A DNA stretch of 27,893 nt from Roseibacillus sp. (GTDB taxonomy: Bacteria > Verrucomicrobiota > Verrucomicrobiae > Verrucomicrobiales > Akkermansiaceae): positions 79,878 to 107,770 of the forward strand of contig PBNG01000015.1 in assembly GCA_002723015.1 (NCBI GenBank). Reading direction: 5' to 3'. The notes beneath the pieces are model-generated. The model was not told where the DNA came from, did not search any database, and saw only the letters and a list, made by a program, of their open reading frames with translations. Both the position numbers and the translations under genes were made by a program. Positions 8,659 through 17,390 of this stretch are shown here, piece after piece; the stretch's first letter is position 1, and every line of letters starts with the position of its first letter.

Positions 8659-10032
8659 ATGAAAAAATATATTCTTATCAACGCAGCCTGGCTCATCTTG
8701 GCACTTGGGGCATTCCTTCTGGGCCGTTCCAACCCGCGGGATACGGCGGAATCGAAGGAACCGATCATACGCAAAAGCTCAGGTAAGAATTCAAGTTCCC
8801 GGAGTGCATATCAGGCGACTGCATCCAGTAGACTAGTGAACTCCTCCCAACCCAACTTCGCCTCCGGGAGACAAGGATCCACCGTGACTGTTTCCCAATT
8901 TCTCAGCGAACGTGACCCGTTGCTCGCGAACCGAATGTTCGCTGAGCTTATCCTCTCGATGGACGCCTCCTCTGCTGGAAGAATTTTTGAAGAACTCAAG
9001 AGCAGGAGAACCCAAGGCTCGGATGAGCAAATGGGTCTTTTCCTGCGGGCCTGGGGACAACTTGATGGCACCGCTGCGATGCAGGCAGTTGATGAGTTTG
9101 AAGGCGATCCAAGACGGCAGGCCGGAGCTGGAATAGCTGCCATATCCGGGTGGGCGAGCAAGGATCCTGAAGGAGCAAAAGCCTATCTCGACACGGTGGA
9201 TAGTGAAATTGCCCGGGGAGTTCTTACTCAGGGAATCGTCAGCGGAATGGCGAGCACCGACCCCGACGGAGCGACAGATTATGTGCTGGAACTCGACCAG
9301 CTACAGCGGGAGAGGGTCGCAGGAGCGGATACCCGGGAAGAGCGAAGAGAGTGGCTTGACCGGGGACGTGCCTATGCGTTCGACCGGCAGCTCGACACCA
9401 TTGCGACGGCGCAGATTAACCTTGGGATGTCCAACGCGACAGCCTGGGCGGAGAACCTTCCTGAAGGAACAATCAAAGCCTCCGCATTCGACCGGGTTGC
9501 CGATCGATTCGCCAGCGAAGATCCTACCGCCGCAGCCGAATGGGTCAGAAGTCACGCTGATCAGGACTACGCAGAGCGCGCAGTCCGCGAGGTCGCAGAG
9601 GAGCTCGGCAGAGAAAATCCAGAAGCCGCCGTCCGGTGGGTCACCGATCTCCCCGAATCCAACCAGTCCCGTGCTATAAACCAGTCCATGGAACGCTGGA
9701 CCCGGGAGGACCCGGTCGCGGCGGGCAATTTTCTTCAGGATATGGCTCCCTCTCGGTCCCGCGATGCTGCAGTAAAGAGCTACGCCAATGAACTTGACGG
9801 CTCGGATCCTCAGATGGCAGCTGAGTGGGCCGGATCTATTGCAGACGATCAGATGCGGTCCGAGACCCTTAATGGTGTTGCCCGCTCCTGGATTAGAAGA
9901 GACCCGGAGGGAGCGCGCGCGTGGTTACCGGCGAGCGGCCTTTCCTCTGAGCAGCAGGAACGGATCGTCAGGGATTCTGAACGAAGACAGCAGTTCCGGG
10001 ACCGTCTCCGAGGCGGTGATCAGGAAGAGTAG
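8659..10032 (+). CDS. Membrane-anchored or secreted protein with tandem ~32-residue DP-A-W repeats
   Basis: 457 residues. A short basic start (MKKY) leads into one hydrophobic helix (about 5-21), a signal anchor or uncleaved signal, followed by a low-complexity Ser/Arg-rich linker (about 25-75). From about residue 145 to 440 the chain is a tandem repeat of roughly 31-33 residues, of the form DP-x-x-A-x-x-W-x(6-9)-R-x-x-A-x(3)-V-A-x-x-W/L-x-x-x-(D/N)P. Examples are ENPEAAVRWVTDL, DPVAAGNFLQDM, DPQMAAEWAGSI and DPEGARAWLP. The predicted fold is an all-helical solenoid, probably for protein binding. I do not know a characterised member; similar repeat proteins appear common in Verrucomicrobia. 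Position directly after the ECF sigma gene suggests the sigma factor controls it or that it transmits an envelope signal, but neither is shown. Confidence 0.85.
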   Translation: MKKYILINAAWLILALGAFLLGRSNPRDTAESKEPIIRKSSGKNSSSRSAYQATASSRLVNSSQPNFASGRQGSTVTVSQFLSERDPLLANRMFAELILSMDASSAGRIFEELKSRRTQGSDEQMGLFLRAWGQLDGTAAMQAVDEFEGDPRRQAGAGIAAISGWASKDPEGAKAYLDTVDSEIARGVLTQGIVSGMASTDPDGATDYVLELDQLQRERVAGADTREERREWLDRGRAYAFDRQLDTIATAQINLGMSNATAWAENLPEGTIKASAFDRVADRFASEDPTAAAEWVRSHADQDYAERAVREVAEELGRENPEAAVRWVTDLPESNQSRAINQSMERWTREDPVAAGNFLQDMAPSRSRDAAVKSYANELDGSDPQMAAEWAGSIADDQMRSETLNGVARSWIRRDPEGARAWLPASGLSSEQQERIVRDSERRQQFRDRLRGGDQEE

Positions 10033-10050
10033 AAGTAGCCCTTGGTTCTT

Positions 10051-11061
10051 CTATTCCACCTTGATGCCCATGTTCACGTCACAATCAGTAACGGCTTTCC
10101 TGAATTCGCTGACCGCAGCGGGCGTGACCTTGGTCTGCCAGAGATAAAGCTTCTTGAGTTTTTTCAATCCGGCCAGCTTCCTTAGACCTGCATCCGTTAC
10201 CTCTGTCCCATAGAGGTTCAGGTACTCTAGATTTTCCAACGATTGCAGGGCATCAAGTCCGGCATCTGTGATACCTGTCCCATTCAGCCACAATTTCCTG
10301 AGCCGGGGCATCTTGCCAAGAGTCGCAGTTCCCGCATCCGTGATTGAAGTCGCTCCCAGATTCAGGTCCACCAGTCCCGAGCTCACAGCGGTAAGTTTCG
10401 CAAGATGTTCATCATTGAAGTCCTGTCGCATACTCACCGCGGTGAATGTAAGATCACTATCCTGCTGCGAGACAAACCCAATTGAGTTCGGGAAATGACC
10501 GGACACCTCCGCAATGGGACCTTCCAAGGCACCCCTGGCAGCTGCCAGACGCTCTGCACTCTCCCCTATTTCGGCATAAATTTTCGCGAGCGCTTCTATC
10601 ACCTCGTCGTCAGTAGGAATTTTTTCTACTGCTGCGAGAATGTCGTCTGGCGCTCCGGCATCCTTCATTGATTTGCCTACCGGTAATTCAGCCTTGATCC
10701 ACCACTCCAGCACCTTGAGTTCGTCCTCCTCAATCTGCGGCTTTCCCTCTGGCGGCATGTGCTCCTCATCATCGTGGGGTAACTTAATCCGCATGAGAAG
10801 AATGCTCTCCTCCAGGTCACCTGCGACTACAGCCGGCGCCTCGTCGCCTCCTTTCTTCATTAGTTCAAGAGAAGTCAGTTCCAACTGCCCCTTGATTTTC
10901 TTTTTCCCGCTCGGGTTGTCCGATACGTCAGCATGACACTGATAGCACTTAGCCCTGAGAATTGGGACCACCACGTCCTCATACACTCCTCGCTCAGCAG
11001 CAGATTTTGCTACTGCGCTTCCTGAAATGACGCACCATACCGCCAGTGCGGCAAAAAGCAT
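10051..11061 (-). CDS. Secreted planctomycete-type cytochrome c with leucine-rich repeats
   Basis: From the ATG at 11061 (AGAGG lies 10 bases before it; an in-frame ATG at 11085 lacks such a site) the protein has 336 residues. A signal peptide covers about 1-19. A cytochrome domain of the PSCyt1 type follows: heme-binding CYQCH (C39, C42, H43) and a distal HMPPEGKP with the likely axial Met at about 102, then LEWWI. After a helical linker, the C-terminal 110 residues hold leucine-rich repeats of about 24 residues with the consensus L-x-x-L-x-L-x-G-T-x-I/V-T-D-A-G, e.g. LRKLWLNGTGITDAG and LEYLNLYGTEVTDAG. This heme-plus-LRR architecture is frequent in Planctomycetes and Verrucomicrobia; its role is not established. 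It would act outside the inner membrane. Confidence 0.85.
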   Translation of the reverse strand: MLFAALAVWCVISGSAVAKSAAERGVYEDVVVPILRAKCYQCHADVSDNPSGKKKIKGQLELTSLELMKKGGDEAPAVVAGDLEESILLMRIKLPHDDEEHMPPEGKPQIEEDELKVLEWWIKAELPVGKSMKDAGAPDDILAAVEKIPTDDEVIEALAKIYAEIGESAERLAAARGALEGPIAEVSGHFPNSIGFVSQQDSDLTFTAVSMRQDFNDEHLAKLTAVSSGLVDLNLGATSITDAGTATLGKMPRLRKLWLNGTGITDAGLDALQSLENLEYLNLYGTEVTDAGLRKLAGLKKLKKLYLWQTKVTPAAVSEFRKAVTDCDVNMGIKVE

Positions 11062-11192
11062 TGGACTAGGACCTCTCTCAATCATGACGTTTTTTGATGG
11101 GATTTGGCGGCTACAGAAACAGGGAATTGCTGTCCATAGCCAACCTCCCTCTAAACGGAGCACTTCTTGCGCCATCAAACAACGGAAAACTT

Positions 11193-11240
11193 AAAGGCCT
11201 GTATCGCCTCTTCAAGGGAGATTCTGTCCGGAAGGCCTTT
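11193..11240 (-). terminator. Candidate long-loop hairpin upstream of the cytochrome-LRR gene
   Basis: AAAGGCCT (11193-11200) and AGGCCTTT (11233-11240) form a perfect 8-bp inverted repeat around a 32-base spacer. Read on the minus strand it is followed by TTAAGTTTT. It lies between the helicase gene and the cytochrome-LRR gene and could help end the helicase transcript. It could equally be a regulator site, or chance. Confidence 0.25.
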
Positions 11241-11274
11241 TGTCCGCTCAAAATCGCCCCTTAACTAGCCCGAA

Positions 11275-11292
11275 TCGCCGCCCTTTCGGCGA
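11275..11292 (-). terminator. Small hairpin after the SNF2 helicase gene
   Basis: TCGCCG / CGGCGA forms a perfect 6-bp stem with a 6-base loop, 27 bases past the helicase stop codon on the minus strand. No T-run follows, so it is at best a weak terminator. Confidence 0.3.
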
Positions 11293-11318
11293 ACACCCGG
11301 TAGCAAAAGGCGACAGGC

Positions 11319-14300
11319 TCACGCCTCCGGCTCTGGTTCGCCATCCAGTTCTCCTCCATGGCTGAGGATGAACTGCAGGTCTTCAAGACCAAGATTGCTT
11401 GCAAATCCCTCATCACCAAGGACATTGGTAACCAAGGCGGTCTTCTGGTGCTGCAATACCCTGATCTTCTCCTCCACCGAATCCCGGGTAAGAAGCCGGT
11501 AGGCGATCACCTTGTTCTTTTGACCGATCCGGTGAGTTCGATCGATGGCTTGGTTTTCCACCGCCGGGTTCCACCATGGATCGTAGAGAATCACATATGA
11601 CGCGGACGTCAGGTTCAGGCCGGAACCGCCTGCCTTCAGAGACAGGAGAAATACTGAAGGATCCTTGCTGGTCTGGAACTTTTCGATCTCTCCTTTCCGG
11701 TCCTTGGTCTGACCGGTGAGATAATTGAAGGGCCGACTATCCACCTCTAACTGAGTGCGGATAATCTCAAGCATGGAGACAAACTGGGAAAAGACGAGTA
11801 CCTTATGTCCCTCTTCGCGCAACTGATCGAGGAGATAAAAGAGGGCCGTGAGCTTCGCACTCTCTTCCTTGAGATACTTGGGATCGATCAACCCCGGATG
11901 GCAGCAGATCTGCCTCAGGCGCATCAGCCCCTGCAGAATGGCGAAGCTGTTCTTTTTCACCGCCTCGTCAGAATCAAGGCCAAGGAGAGCCTTCTGAATT
12001 CGTTTCAATTCTGCCTTGTAGAGCTCCATCTGGATTCCATCCATGTTGGCGTAAACTTCCTCCTCGGTACGAGGAGGCAAGTCCTTGGCTACCTGCCCCT
12101 TGGTTCTTCTTAGCAGAAAAGGCCTCAGCCTCGCGGCAAGCCTGTTTTGGGAATTCGGGTCCTTCCGTTTATCGAAACGCTTCTTAAAATACGCTCGGGA
12201 ACCGAGAACACCAGGCATGGCAAATGCCATCAGGGACCACATGTCCATCAACCTGTTCTCAATCGGTGTTCCGGTAAGAACCAGACGATTCTCGGCGTGC
12301 AATTCCCTCGCAGATTTAGCCGCCTTGGAGTCCGGGTTCTTGATTTGCTGCCCTTCATCCAGAATGACGACCAGCCATTTGATCTTGTTGAGCTCCTCTC
12401 CTCCAACCCGTAATTGAGCGTAGTTAAGAACAAGGACATCGAGTTCACTCTCCAATGCCTCGAGGTCCAATTGATCGCGACTTCTCAGAACCTGCACCTT
12501 CAGTTCCGGCGCAAAGCGCTCCGCCTCCATCGCCCAGACGTCGAGGACAGACTTGGGGCAGACAACCAGAGCCGGCATGTGCTTCCCTTGATCCTTAGCA
12601 AGTTGCCGGAGCCATAGGATGTATGCCAGACTCTGCACTGTCTTACCCAGACCCATGTCATCCGCCAGAATTCCTCCAAAGCGGTTTGTTGCCAGGTATG
12701 CGAGGAAGTTGAAGCCATCAACCTGGTAAGGACGCAGCTGAGCATTCAATCCGGGCGGAAGTTCAGGCTCTACCTCGATGTTGATGTCCTTCGCACTGTC
12801 CTTGATCCGCTTCCATGCCTTCGGGTCGAAAACCTCGGCTGCCTTCGGGTCCGCCAACTGCATTGCGTGCATTCGGTGAGTATCACCAGACAGGTCAAAC
12901 GGATCGAGGCCCAGACGCGTCACTGCATCTCGCTGATCCGGGTCCAGTTTGATTTCAAGGCGCATCCATGACCCATCATCCATCCTAACGTAGCCTCCTC
13001 GGGCGGCGACCAGTTGACGAATCTGAGCCTTGCTCAGGTTCACTCCCTGAACATCGATCACCACCCTAAGATCGAACCAATCGATCTCCTGATTGACCAC
13101 TTCGAATCTCACCGCAGCAGATACCGGGTCGGCGAGGATAGTACGGAGCTTGCCATCCATCTCAATTTCGACGGAATCGGGCATCTTCTCGTTCCACTCC
13201 GCGAATTTTTCAGGGAACTGTTTGGTAATGCGGGTTTTGAAAGCATCCAGCTTCTCGTCGTAGGAGAGACCCAGTTCCGAGAGGATTTCTGGAATCGGAT
13301 AAAGCTTTTCTCGCGCAAACCGGAGGAGCTGCTTTCCTCTGACAGGCTTCTGCTCCACGAGTTCCCAGCCTCCCTTGATCAGCTTTTCACTCCTGCGCTC
13401 TTTCTTCTCAAGAGCTGCCACGTCAATGACAAGGTGCTCTGTCTCAGCGGCCGTCAAGCCCTGGACGATCTTCATTTCAAACCTTGGGTAAAGGTCGAGA
13501 TCGACAACCCTGCGCCTCATCGACTCAGGCAGCCTGGCCCCGATTTTCCTGAGAAATTCAACACCCTCAAGACTGTCAATTACCGTCTTGGGGATTAGAT
13601 ACCGTGGCATCACCTCGGTTTCTTCGAGCCAGCGAGGAGGCCCCGGGAACACGGTTTCGTCAGACTGGTAAAGTTCCTCCCGCCCCGGCAGAAGCCGTAC
13701 CGAGTGGGAGACATCCTCTCCACCTTTGGTTACCAGCTGAAGTGCAAAGCAATTTGGATTGGCCGGATCATCATCGCATACCCACTTGAGAGAGTCCTTG
13801 ACCACCTTGAATTCCCGCACATCAAGGTTTACCAGTCGTCCTCTCACGGCTTCCTGACAGAACATGCGATTCAGAAATCGACAGGATTCCTCGTCGTCTA
13901 GATCGAGACCGGTTTCTCCATGCTCAGTGTAGAAACTGAGAAAATGTTCCCACAGGATCTGGCTGGCAGCGTCAATCCTCAAGGCCGAATCCCGGTAGAA
14001 TTCCAAAAGTCGCTCAATCTCCTGTTTCTCCCGTAAGGCATACCATTCCCCGTCCCCTTCCCGCGCCTCTATGCGCGCCTCGTTTATTGTCGAAACGAGC
14101 CGGAACTCCGCTTCGATGGGATTTCTCTGAGGAGGACGATCATTCACCCGCTCAATGCGGTCATACCATGCGGCGATTTCCCTTTCCTGCTCCCAGTCGC
14201 TCATCTTGCGCTGCACCGCTCCAAGATCGGTGATCGCGTTCATGAACTCTGGGTAGTTCAACTTCCGCTTGTAAAAAGCGTAGGCGATATAATTCCAGAA

Positions 14301-14843
14301 CTCGATAATGTCACCCGGGGGAACAGGCCACAACTCAAGGGGCTCATAACTGTTGATTTCCCAACGCGGACTCAGCCGCACCATGTCATGGTCATGGATC
14401 TCTCCCTCGATGACATACCGCCGATACCGCTTTTCGACCTTGCTCACAAAGTCCGCTTCCTTGTCGTCAACCTCTCTCTCCAACTTATCCTCGATCAGGT
14501 CTATTACCGGGGTGTCATCAAACTCGTTGGGAGACTCCGGCAAGTCCTCTCCCCGGTGCATACGTTCCAGCATCGTGGCATACATTGCCGCACCAGCAAT
14601 ATCCTCCTTTTCCTCGGTGCAGTTACCAAACCATCTGTTGCCCTGGAGGCGCAGAGTTGTCCGATGAACTCCGTCCTTATCCTCCACTCGCCCCTGGATA
14701 AAAAGGTGATTACCGAAAATCTGGGTCACCGCACCATCCTGCTGCAGCTTCTCTCCTTTTTTACGTACCTTCTCCGGGAAACCATTCAGAAAATTCAAGG
14801 TTGCTCGGTCCGGATTCAACGCGGACATCGTTGATTCTGTCAT
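11319..14843 (-). CDS. SNF2-family DEAD/DEAH-box ATPase (helicase-like)
   Basis: 1174 residues. The C-terminal half is a complete SNF2 ATPase: motif I ADDMGLGKT at 727-735, Ia LVVCPKSVLDVW at about 759-770, motif II DEGQ at 829-832, III LTGTPIENR at 856-864, IV KVLVFSQF at about 1014-1021, V SLKAGGSGLNLT at about 1068-1079, and VI QAIDRTHRIGQ at 1098-1108. This arrangement fits the bacterial SNF2 (HepA/RapA-like superfamily) group that translocates on double-stranded DNA to remodel nucleoprotein. The first 100 residues look like a SWIM zinc finger that has lost its ligands: only C75 is left. About 500 residues between the two are unassigned. No SD is clear; an ATG at 14828 is an alternative start. 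It appears to be transcribed alone, since the tro operon behind it ends in hairpins. Confidence 0.93.
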   Translation of the reverse strand: MTESTMSALNPDRATLNFLNGFPEKVRKKGEKLQQDGAVTQIFGNHLFIQGRVEDKDGVHRTTLRLQGNRWFGNCTEEKEDIAGAAMYATMLERMHRGEDLPESPNEFDDTPVIDLIEDKLEREVDDKEADFVSKVEKRYRRYVIEGEIHDHDMVRLSPRWEINSYEPLELWPVPPGDIIEFWNYIAYAFYKRKLNYPEFMNAITDLGAVQRKMSDWEQEREIAAWYDRIERVNDRPPQRNPIEAEFRLVSTINEARIEAREGDGEWYALREKQEIERLLEFYRDSALRIDAASQILWEHFLSFYTEHGETGLDLDDEESCRFLNRMFCQEAVRGRLVNLDVREFKVVKDSLKWVCDDDPANPNCFALQLVTKGGEDVSHSVRLLPGREELYQSDETVFPGPPRWLEETEVMPRYLIPKTVIDSLEGVEFLRKIGARLPESMRRRVVDLDLYPRFEMKIVQGLTAAETEHLVIDVAALEKKERRSEKLIKGGWELVEQKPVRGKQLLRFAREKLYPIPEILSELGLSYDEKLDAFKTRITKQFPEKFAEWNEKMPDSVEIEMDGKLRTILADPVSAAVRFEVVNQEIDWFDLRVVIDVQGVNLSKAQIRQLVAARGGYVRMDDGSWMRLEIKLDPDQRDAVTRLGLDPFDLSGDTHRMHAMQLADPKAAEVFDPKAWKRIKDSAKDINIEVEPELPPGLNAQLRPYQVDGFNFLAYLATNRFGGILADDMGLGKTVQSLAYILWLRQLAKDQGKHMPALVVCPKSVLDVWAMEAERFAPELKVQVLRSRDQLDLEALESELDVLVLNYAQLRVGGEELNKIKWLVVILDEGQQIKNPDSKAAKSARELHAENRLVLTGTPIENRLMDMWSLMAFAMPGVLGSRAYFKKRFDKRKDPNSQNRLAARLRPFLLRRTKGQVAKDLPPRTEEEVYANMDGIQMELYKAELKRIQKALLGLDSDEAVKKNSFAILQGLMRLRQICCHPGLIDPKYLKEESAKLTALFYLLDQLREEGHKVLVFSQFVSMLEIIRTQLEVDSRPFNYLTGQTKDRKGEIEKFQTSKDPSVFLLSLKAGGSGLNLTSASYVILYDPWWNPAVENQAIDRTHRIGQKNKVIAYRLLTRDSVEEKIRVLQHQKTALVTNVLGDEGFASNLGLEDLQFILSHGGELDGEPEPEA

Positions 14844-14933
14844 GATGTGTGGTAGCTAGCGCTCCGGGATTCAGTCGTTACAGACCACCCGGCAGAATGC
14901 CATGGTATCACACCCTCCAGACTTCGCGCAACT

Positions 14934-14948
14934 ATTGTTGCAAACAAT
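14934..14948 (-). repeat. Short inverted repeat next to the tro operon terminator
   Basis: ATTGTT (14934-14939) and AACAAT (14943-14948) form a 6-bp palindrome around GCA. It is AT-rich and directly precedes a GC-rich hairpin at 14951-14970 on the plus strand. It may extend the terminator of the tro operon or be part of the helicase gene's promoter region; neither can be decided here. Confidence 0.3.
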
Positions 14949-14950
14949 TG

Positions 14951-14970
14951 GGGGCCACCCCGACGGCCCC
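14951..14970 (-). terminator. Stem-loop terminator at the end of the tro operon
   Basis: GGGGCC / GGCCCC forms a 6-bp GC-rich stem around an 8-base loop, 14 bases past the troD stop on the minus strand. Read in that direction it is followed by CCAATTGTTTG, a modest T-rich tract. Position and stem support a terminator for the metal-transport operon. Confidence 0.5.
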
Positions 14971-14984
14971 TTCTCGAGAAAATG

Positions 14985-15929
14985 TTAGGCCTCGTCTCCC
15001 GTCGATGCGGGGACTTTCGTTCCACGCCTGGATCCCTTCACTGCGATCCGAGTCGATGGATCCTGAAACTGAGAATAGACCCAGGCACAAAAGAACAGTA
15101 GACCTGCAGCAACTGCTACCATTCCAGAGGTAACCGTCCCCTGAAAACCAAATACCTGTGGGATCGCCAAGGCCCCAACGTGCCCAAGAAACGCAGAAAG
15201 CAATCCAATTACGGCGCTCAACAGAAGCATATGAGACAGGCGGTTCGTAAGAAGAAGGGCCGTTGAGGGGGGCACCACCAACATGGCGATCACGATAATA
15301 CTGCCCAGAGCCTCAAAGGAGGCAACGGTGGTCAACGCCACCACCACCATGAGCAAATAATGCATCAGACCGGAACTTATTCCAAGTGTGGACGCGAGGG
15401 ATGGATCGAACGAGGATATCGACAATTCTTTAAACAAGAGCGCAATGAAGAGAATATTAAAGCACATGACGGAGCCAATACTGAGGACCGCCCGGGGCAT
15501 CTCGATGGAACCAATCTGAACCACGTCGATGACAGCGAATTCCAGTGATCCATAGAGCACACAGCCGGCATCCAGTTCCACATATCCTGCCGACTGCCGG
15601 ATGAGAATGAGGCCCAACGCAAAGAGGCTGGTAAAAACAATTCCCATTGCTGCACCCCGGTCCACTTTTCCATATTTACTGATACACTGGGTAAATGCCG
15701 CTGTGAGAAGACCAGCGCACGCAGCCCCGATGAACATGACAGGAGTAATCCGACTATTCGTCAGCAAAAACCCCACCGCGAGCCCTGGAAGAATCGCATG
15801 GCTGATAGCGTCGCCCATCATGCTCATTCGGCGAAGGACCAGAAAACAACCGGGAATGGCGGTGGCTACCGCGCAGAGGCCTCCTATCACAACCGTCCAG
15901 GTGTCCAAGCTATCCCAATCCAACTCCAT
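14985..15929 (-). CDS. troD: Mn/Zn ABC transporter permease (ABC-3 family, TroD-like)
   Basis: 314 residues and about eight to nine membrane helices. It has ABC-3 permease landmarks: LVLRRMSMMGDAISHAILPGLAVGFLL at about 30-56 (positions given, sequence abridged in alignment), where the basic RR-x-S-x-x-G-D-A-x-S-H-A motif is the signature seen in ZnuB, MntB and TroC/D, and SIIVIAMLVVPPSTALLL in the later half. With the troC product it would form the channel of an inner-membrane manganese, zinc or iron importer energised by the troB product. It starts 12 bases after troC and is the last gene of the operon. Unlike troC it has no extra C-terminal domain, only a short basic tail. The metal cannot be decided from the sequence; the Tro name follows the binding protein. 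Confidence 0.9.
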   Translation of the reverse strand: MELDWDSLDTWTVVIGGLCAVATAIPGCFLVLRRMSMMGDAISHAILPGLAVGFLLTNSRITPVMFIGAACAGLLTAAFTQCISKYGKVDRGAAMGIVFTSLFALGLILIRQSAGYVELDAGCVLYGSLEFAVIDVVQIGSIEMPRAVLSIGSVMCFNILFIALLFKELSISSFDPSLASTLGISSGLMHYLLMVVVALTTVASFEALGSIIVIAMLVVPPSTALLLTNRLSHMLLLSAVIGLLSAFLGHVGALAIPQVFGFQGTVTSGMVAVAAGLLFFCAWVYSQFQDPSTRIAVKGSRRGTKVPASTGDEA

Positions 15930-15941
15930 TGATCATTCTAC

Positions 15942-17390
15942 TCAACCTGCTGACTGGTCGATAAGGTGAGGACTAGGCGGCACGTCCATCCTGATTGGTC
16001 GCCCTTGAAGTTCCATCTCAAGCTGTTGCACAACGTCAGCATCAAGGACATGCTCAACGAGATCGGCATCACGGTCTACATGAGATGGGGCAATGTCCGC
16101 ATGCCGGATGAGATAGAGCTCCCAGAGCCGGTGATTCCTCGTGACCCGGGACGCCTCACCGAATCCTGCCTCAGAAAGGCGTATTCTTCCGGCCTTTTCC
16201 TTCTCGAGGTGATCCTCTGCTCGTGCAGTTCGCAGGAGACGATTCAGCGCGGCATAGGACCAGGAGCGGTGGGTCGTCAGCGAATCAAGATCTATGGAAA
16301 GATTGCTGACAGGCTCCAGATTATCCAACTGCCGACTTTCGAGAATCTCGTAGATGGCCCGGAGGAGATGCTGCCTTCCGACCTTCCGCTTGAGACGCGT
16401 CTGACGCACAAAGCGGGGAAGGATGCCACGAGCGGAACCACACACCAGACTGAACGTGAATATTGCCGCCCCAACCAGAACGATGACAGCTCCCGTGGGA
16501 AGATCCTGAAAGAGTGCACTGAGACTGGATCCAAGCCAGCCACTCGTCCCACCGATCAAGGCGGAGAGCACGAGCATCGACCGCAACTTATCCGTCCAGA
16601 ACCGAGTTGCGGCGGCGGGTATGATCAGGAACGCGATGATCAATACCAGTCCCACGGCCTGAAGCCCCACTACGGTCACTGCTGTAACAAGCCCGAGCAT
16701 GGCCAGATCCAACCGGCGCGCCGGCCAGCCCTGACTTGTAGCAAATGACTCGTCAAAGCAAACGAGGGTGAATTCCTTTGAAAGAAGCATTACCGCCAAA
16801 CAAACAATACCGGTCACAAGCAAAATCAGAATAAAGTCATTGAAGACCAGGGATGCCGCTGTCCCGTAAACGAAGCTATCGAGCCCGGCCGCATCAGCCC
16901 CCGGAAGATTACTGACTACTTTCATAATCGCGGCGCCACCGCCAAAAAAGACCCCGAGAACGATCCCCATGGCTGCGTCATCCTTCAGGGGAGTAGTTTT
17001 GGTTATTGTGAGAACCAGCACTACCCCGATCACACCAGTTACCGCCGCTCCAAGCAGAAGGCCGGGCAACCACTTCCCCTCTCCCCCAAGGTAAATCATC
17101 ACTAGAAACGCCAACCCGATCCCCGGGTAAGTCGCGTGAGATAGAGCGTCACCCATCAGGGAGCGCTTCCGAAGAAGCAGGAAGACTCCTACCAGACCAG
17201 AGGTTACTCCGAGAAGTACTGTCGATATAATGACGAGGCGGGAGTTATAGGATTGCAGAGTGAGGAGCTTCCAGACATCTCCTTTACCTGCGGCATCTGA
17301 CAATGCGGCTTCCACACCGGTTCCGGAAAGAAGCCACACCGCGAAAGCTGATAGGACGGTGAGCGCCCTGATTTGCTTATCTCCCAACAT
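15942..17390 (-). CDS. troC: Mn/Zn ABC transporter permease fused to a DtxR/MntR-like domain (TroC-like)
   Basis: From the ATG at 17390 (14-base overlap with troB) the product has 482 residues; longer in-frame starts reach back to 17474 but lie within troB. Residues about 1-310 are an ABC-3 permease with the LRKRSLMGDALSHATYPG signature and about nine membrane helices. The last 150 or so residues do not belong to the permease: HLLRAIYEIL, a winged-helix-like part (WSYAALNRLL...GRIRLSEAG) and VTRNHRLWELYLI, then ADLVEHVLDADVVQQL. This aligns with DtxR/MntR repressors. In alignment with B. subtilis MntR, H77, E102 and H103 have His/Glu/His counterparts and E99 an Asp, while D8 and E11 do not match. 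The fused domain probably senses metal and may bind DNA or regulate transport. Confidence 0.88.
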   Translation of the reverse strand: MLGDKQIRALTVLSAFAVWLLSGTGVEAALSDAAGKGDVWKLLTLQSYNSRLVIISTVLLGVTSGLVGVFLLLRKRSLMGDALSHATYPGIGLAFLVMIYLGGEGKWLPGLLLGAAVTGVIGVVLVLTITKTTPLKDDAAMGIVLGVFFGGGAAIMKVVSNLPGADAAGLDSFVYGTAASLVFNDFILILLVTGIVCLAVMLLSKEFTLVCFDESFATSQGWPARRLDLAMLGLVTAVTVVGLQAVGLVLIIAFLIIPAAATRFWTDKLRSMLVLSALIGGTSGWLGSSLSALFQDLPTGAVIVLVGAAIFTFSLVCGSARGILPRFVRQTRLKRKVGRQHLLRAIYEILESRQLDNLEPVSNLSIDLDSLTTHRSWSYAALNRLLRTARAEDHLEKEKAGRIRLSEAGFGEASRVTRNHRLWELYLIRHADIAPSHVDRDADLVEHVLDADVVQQLEMELQGRPIRMDVPPSPHLIDQSAG

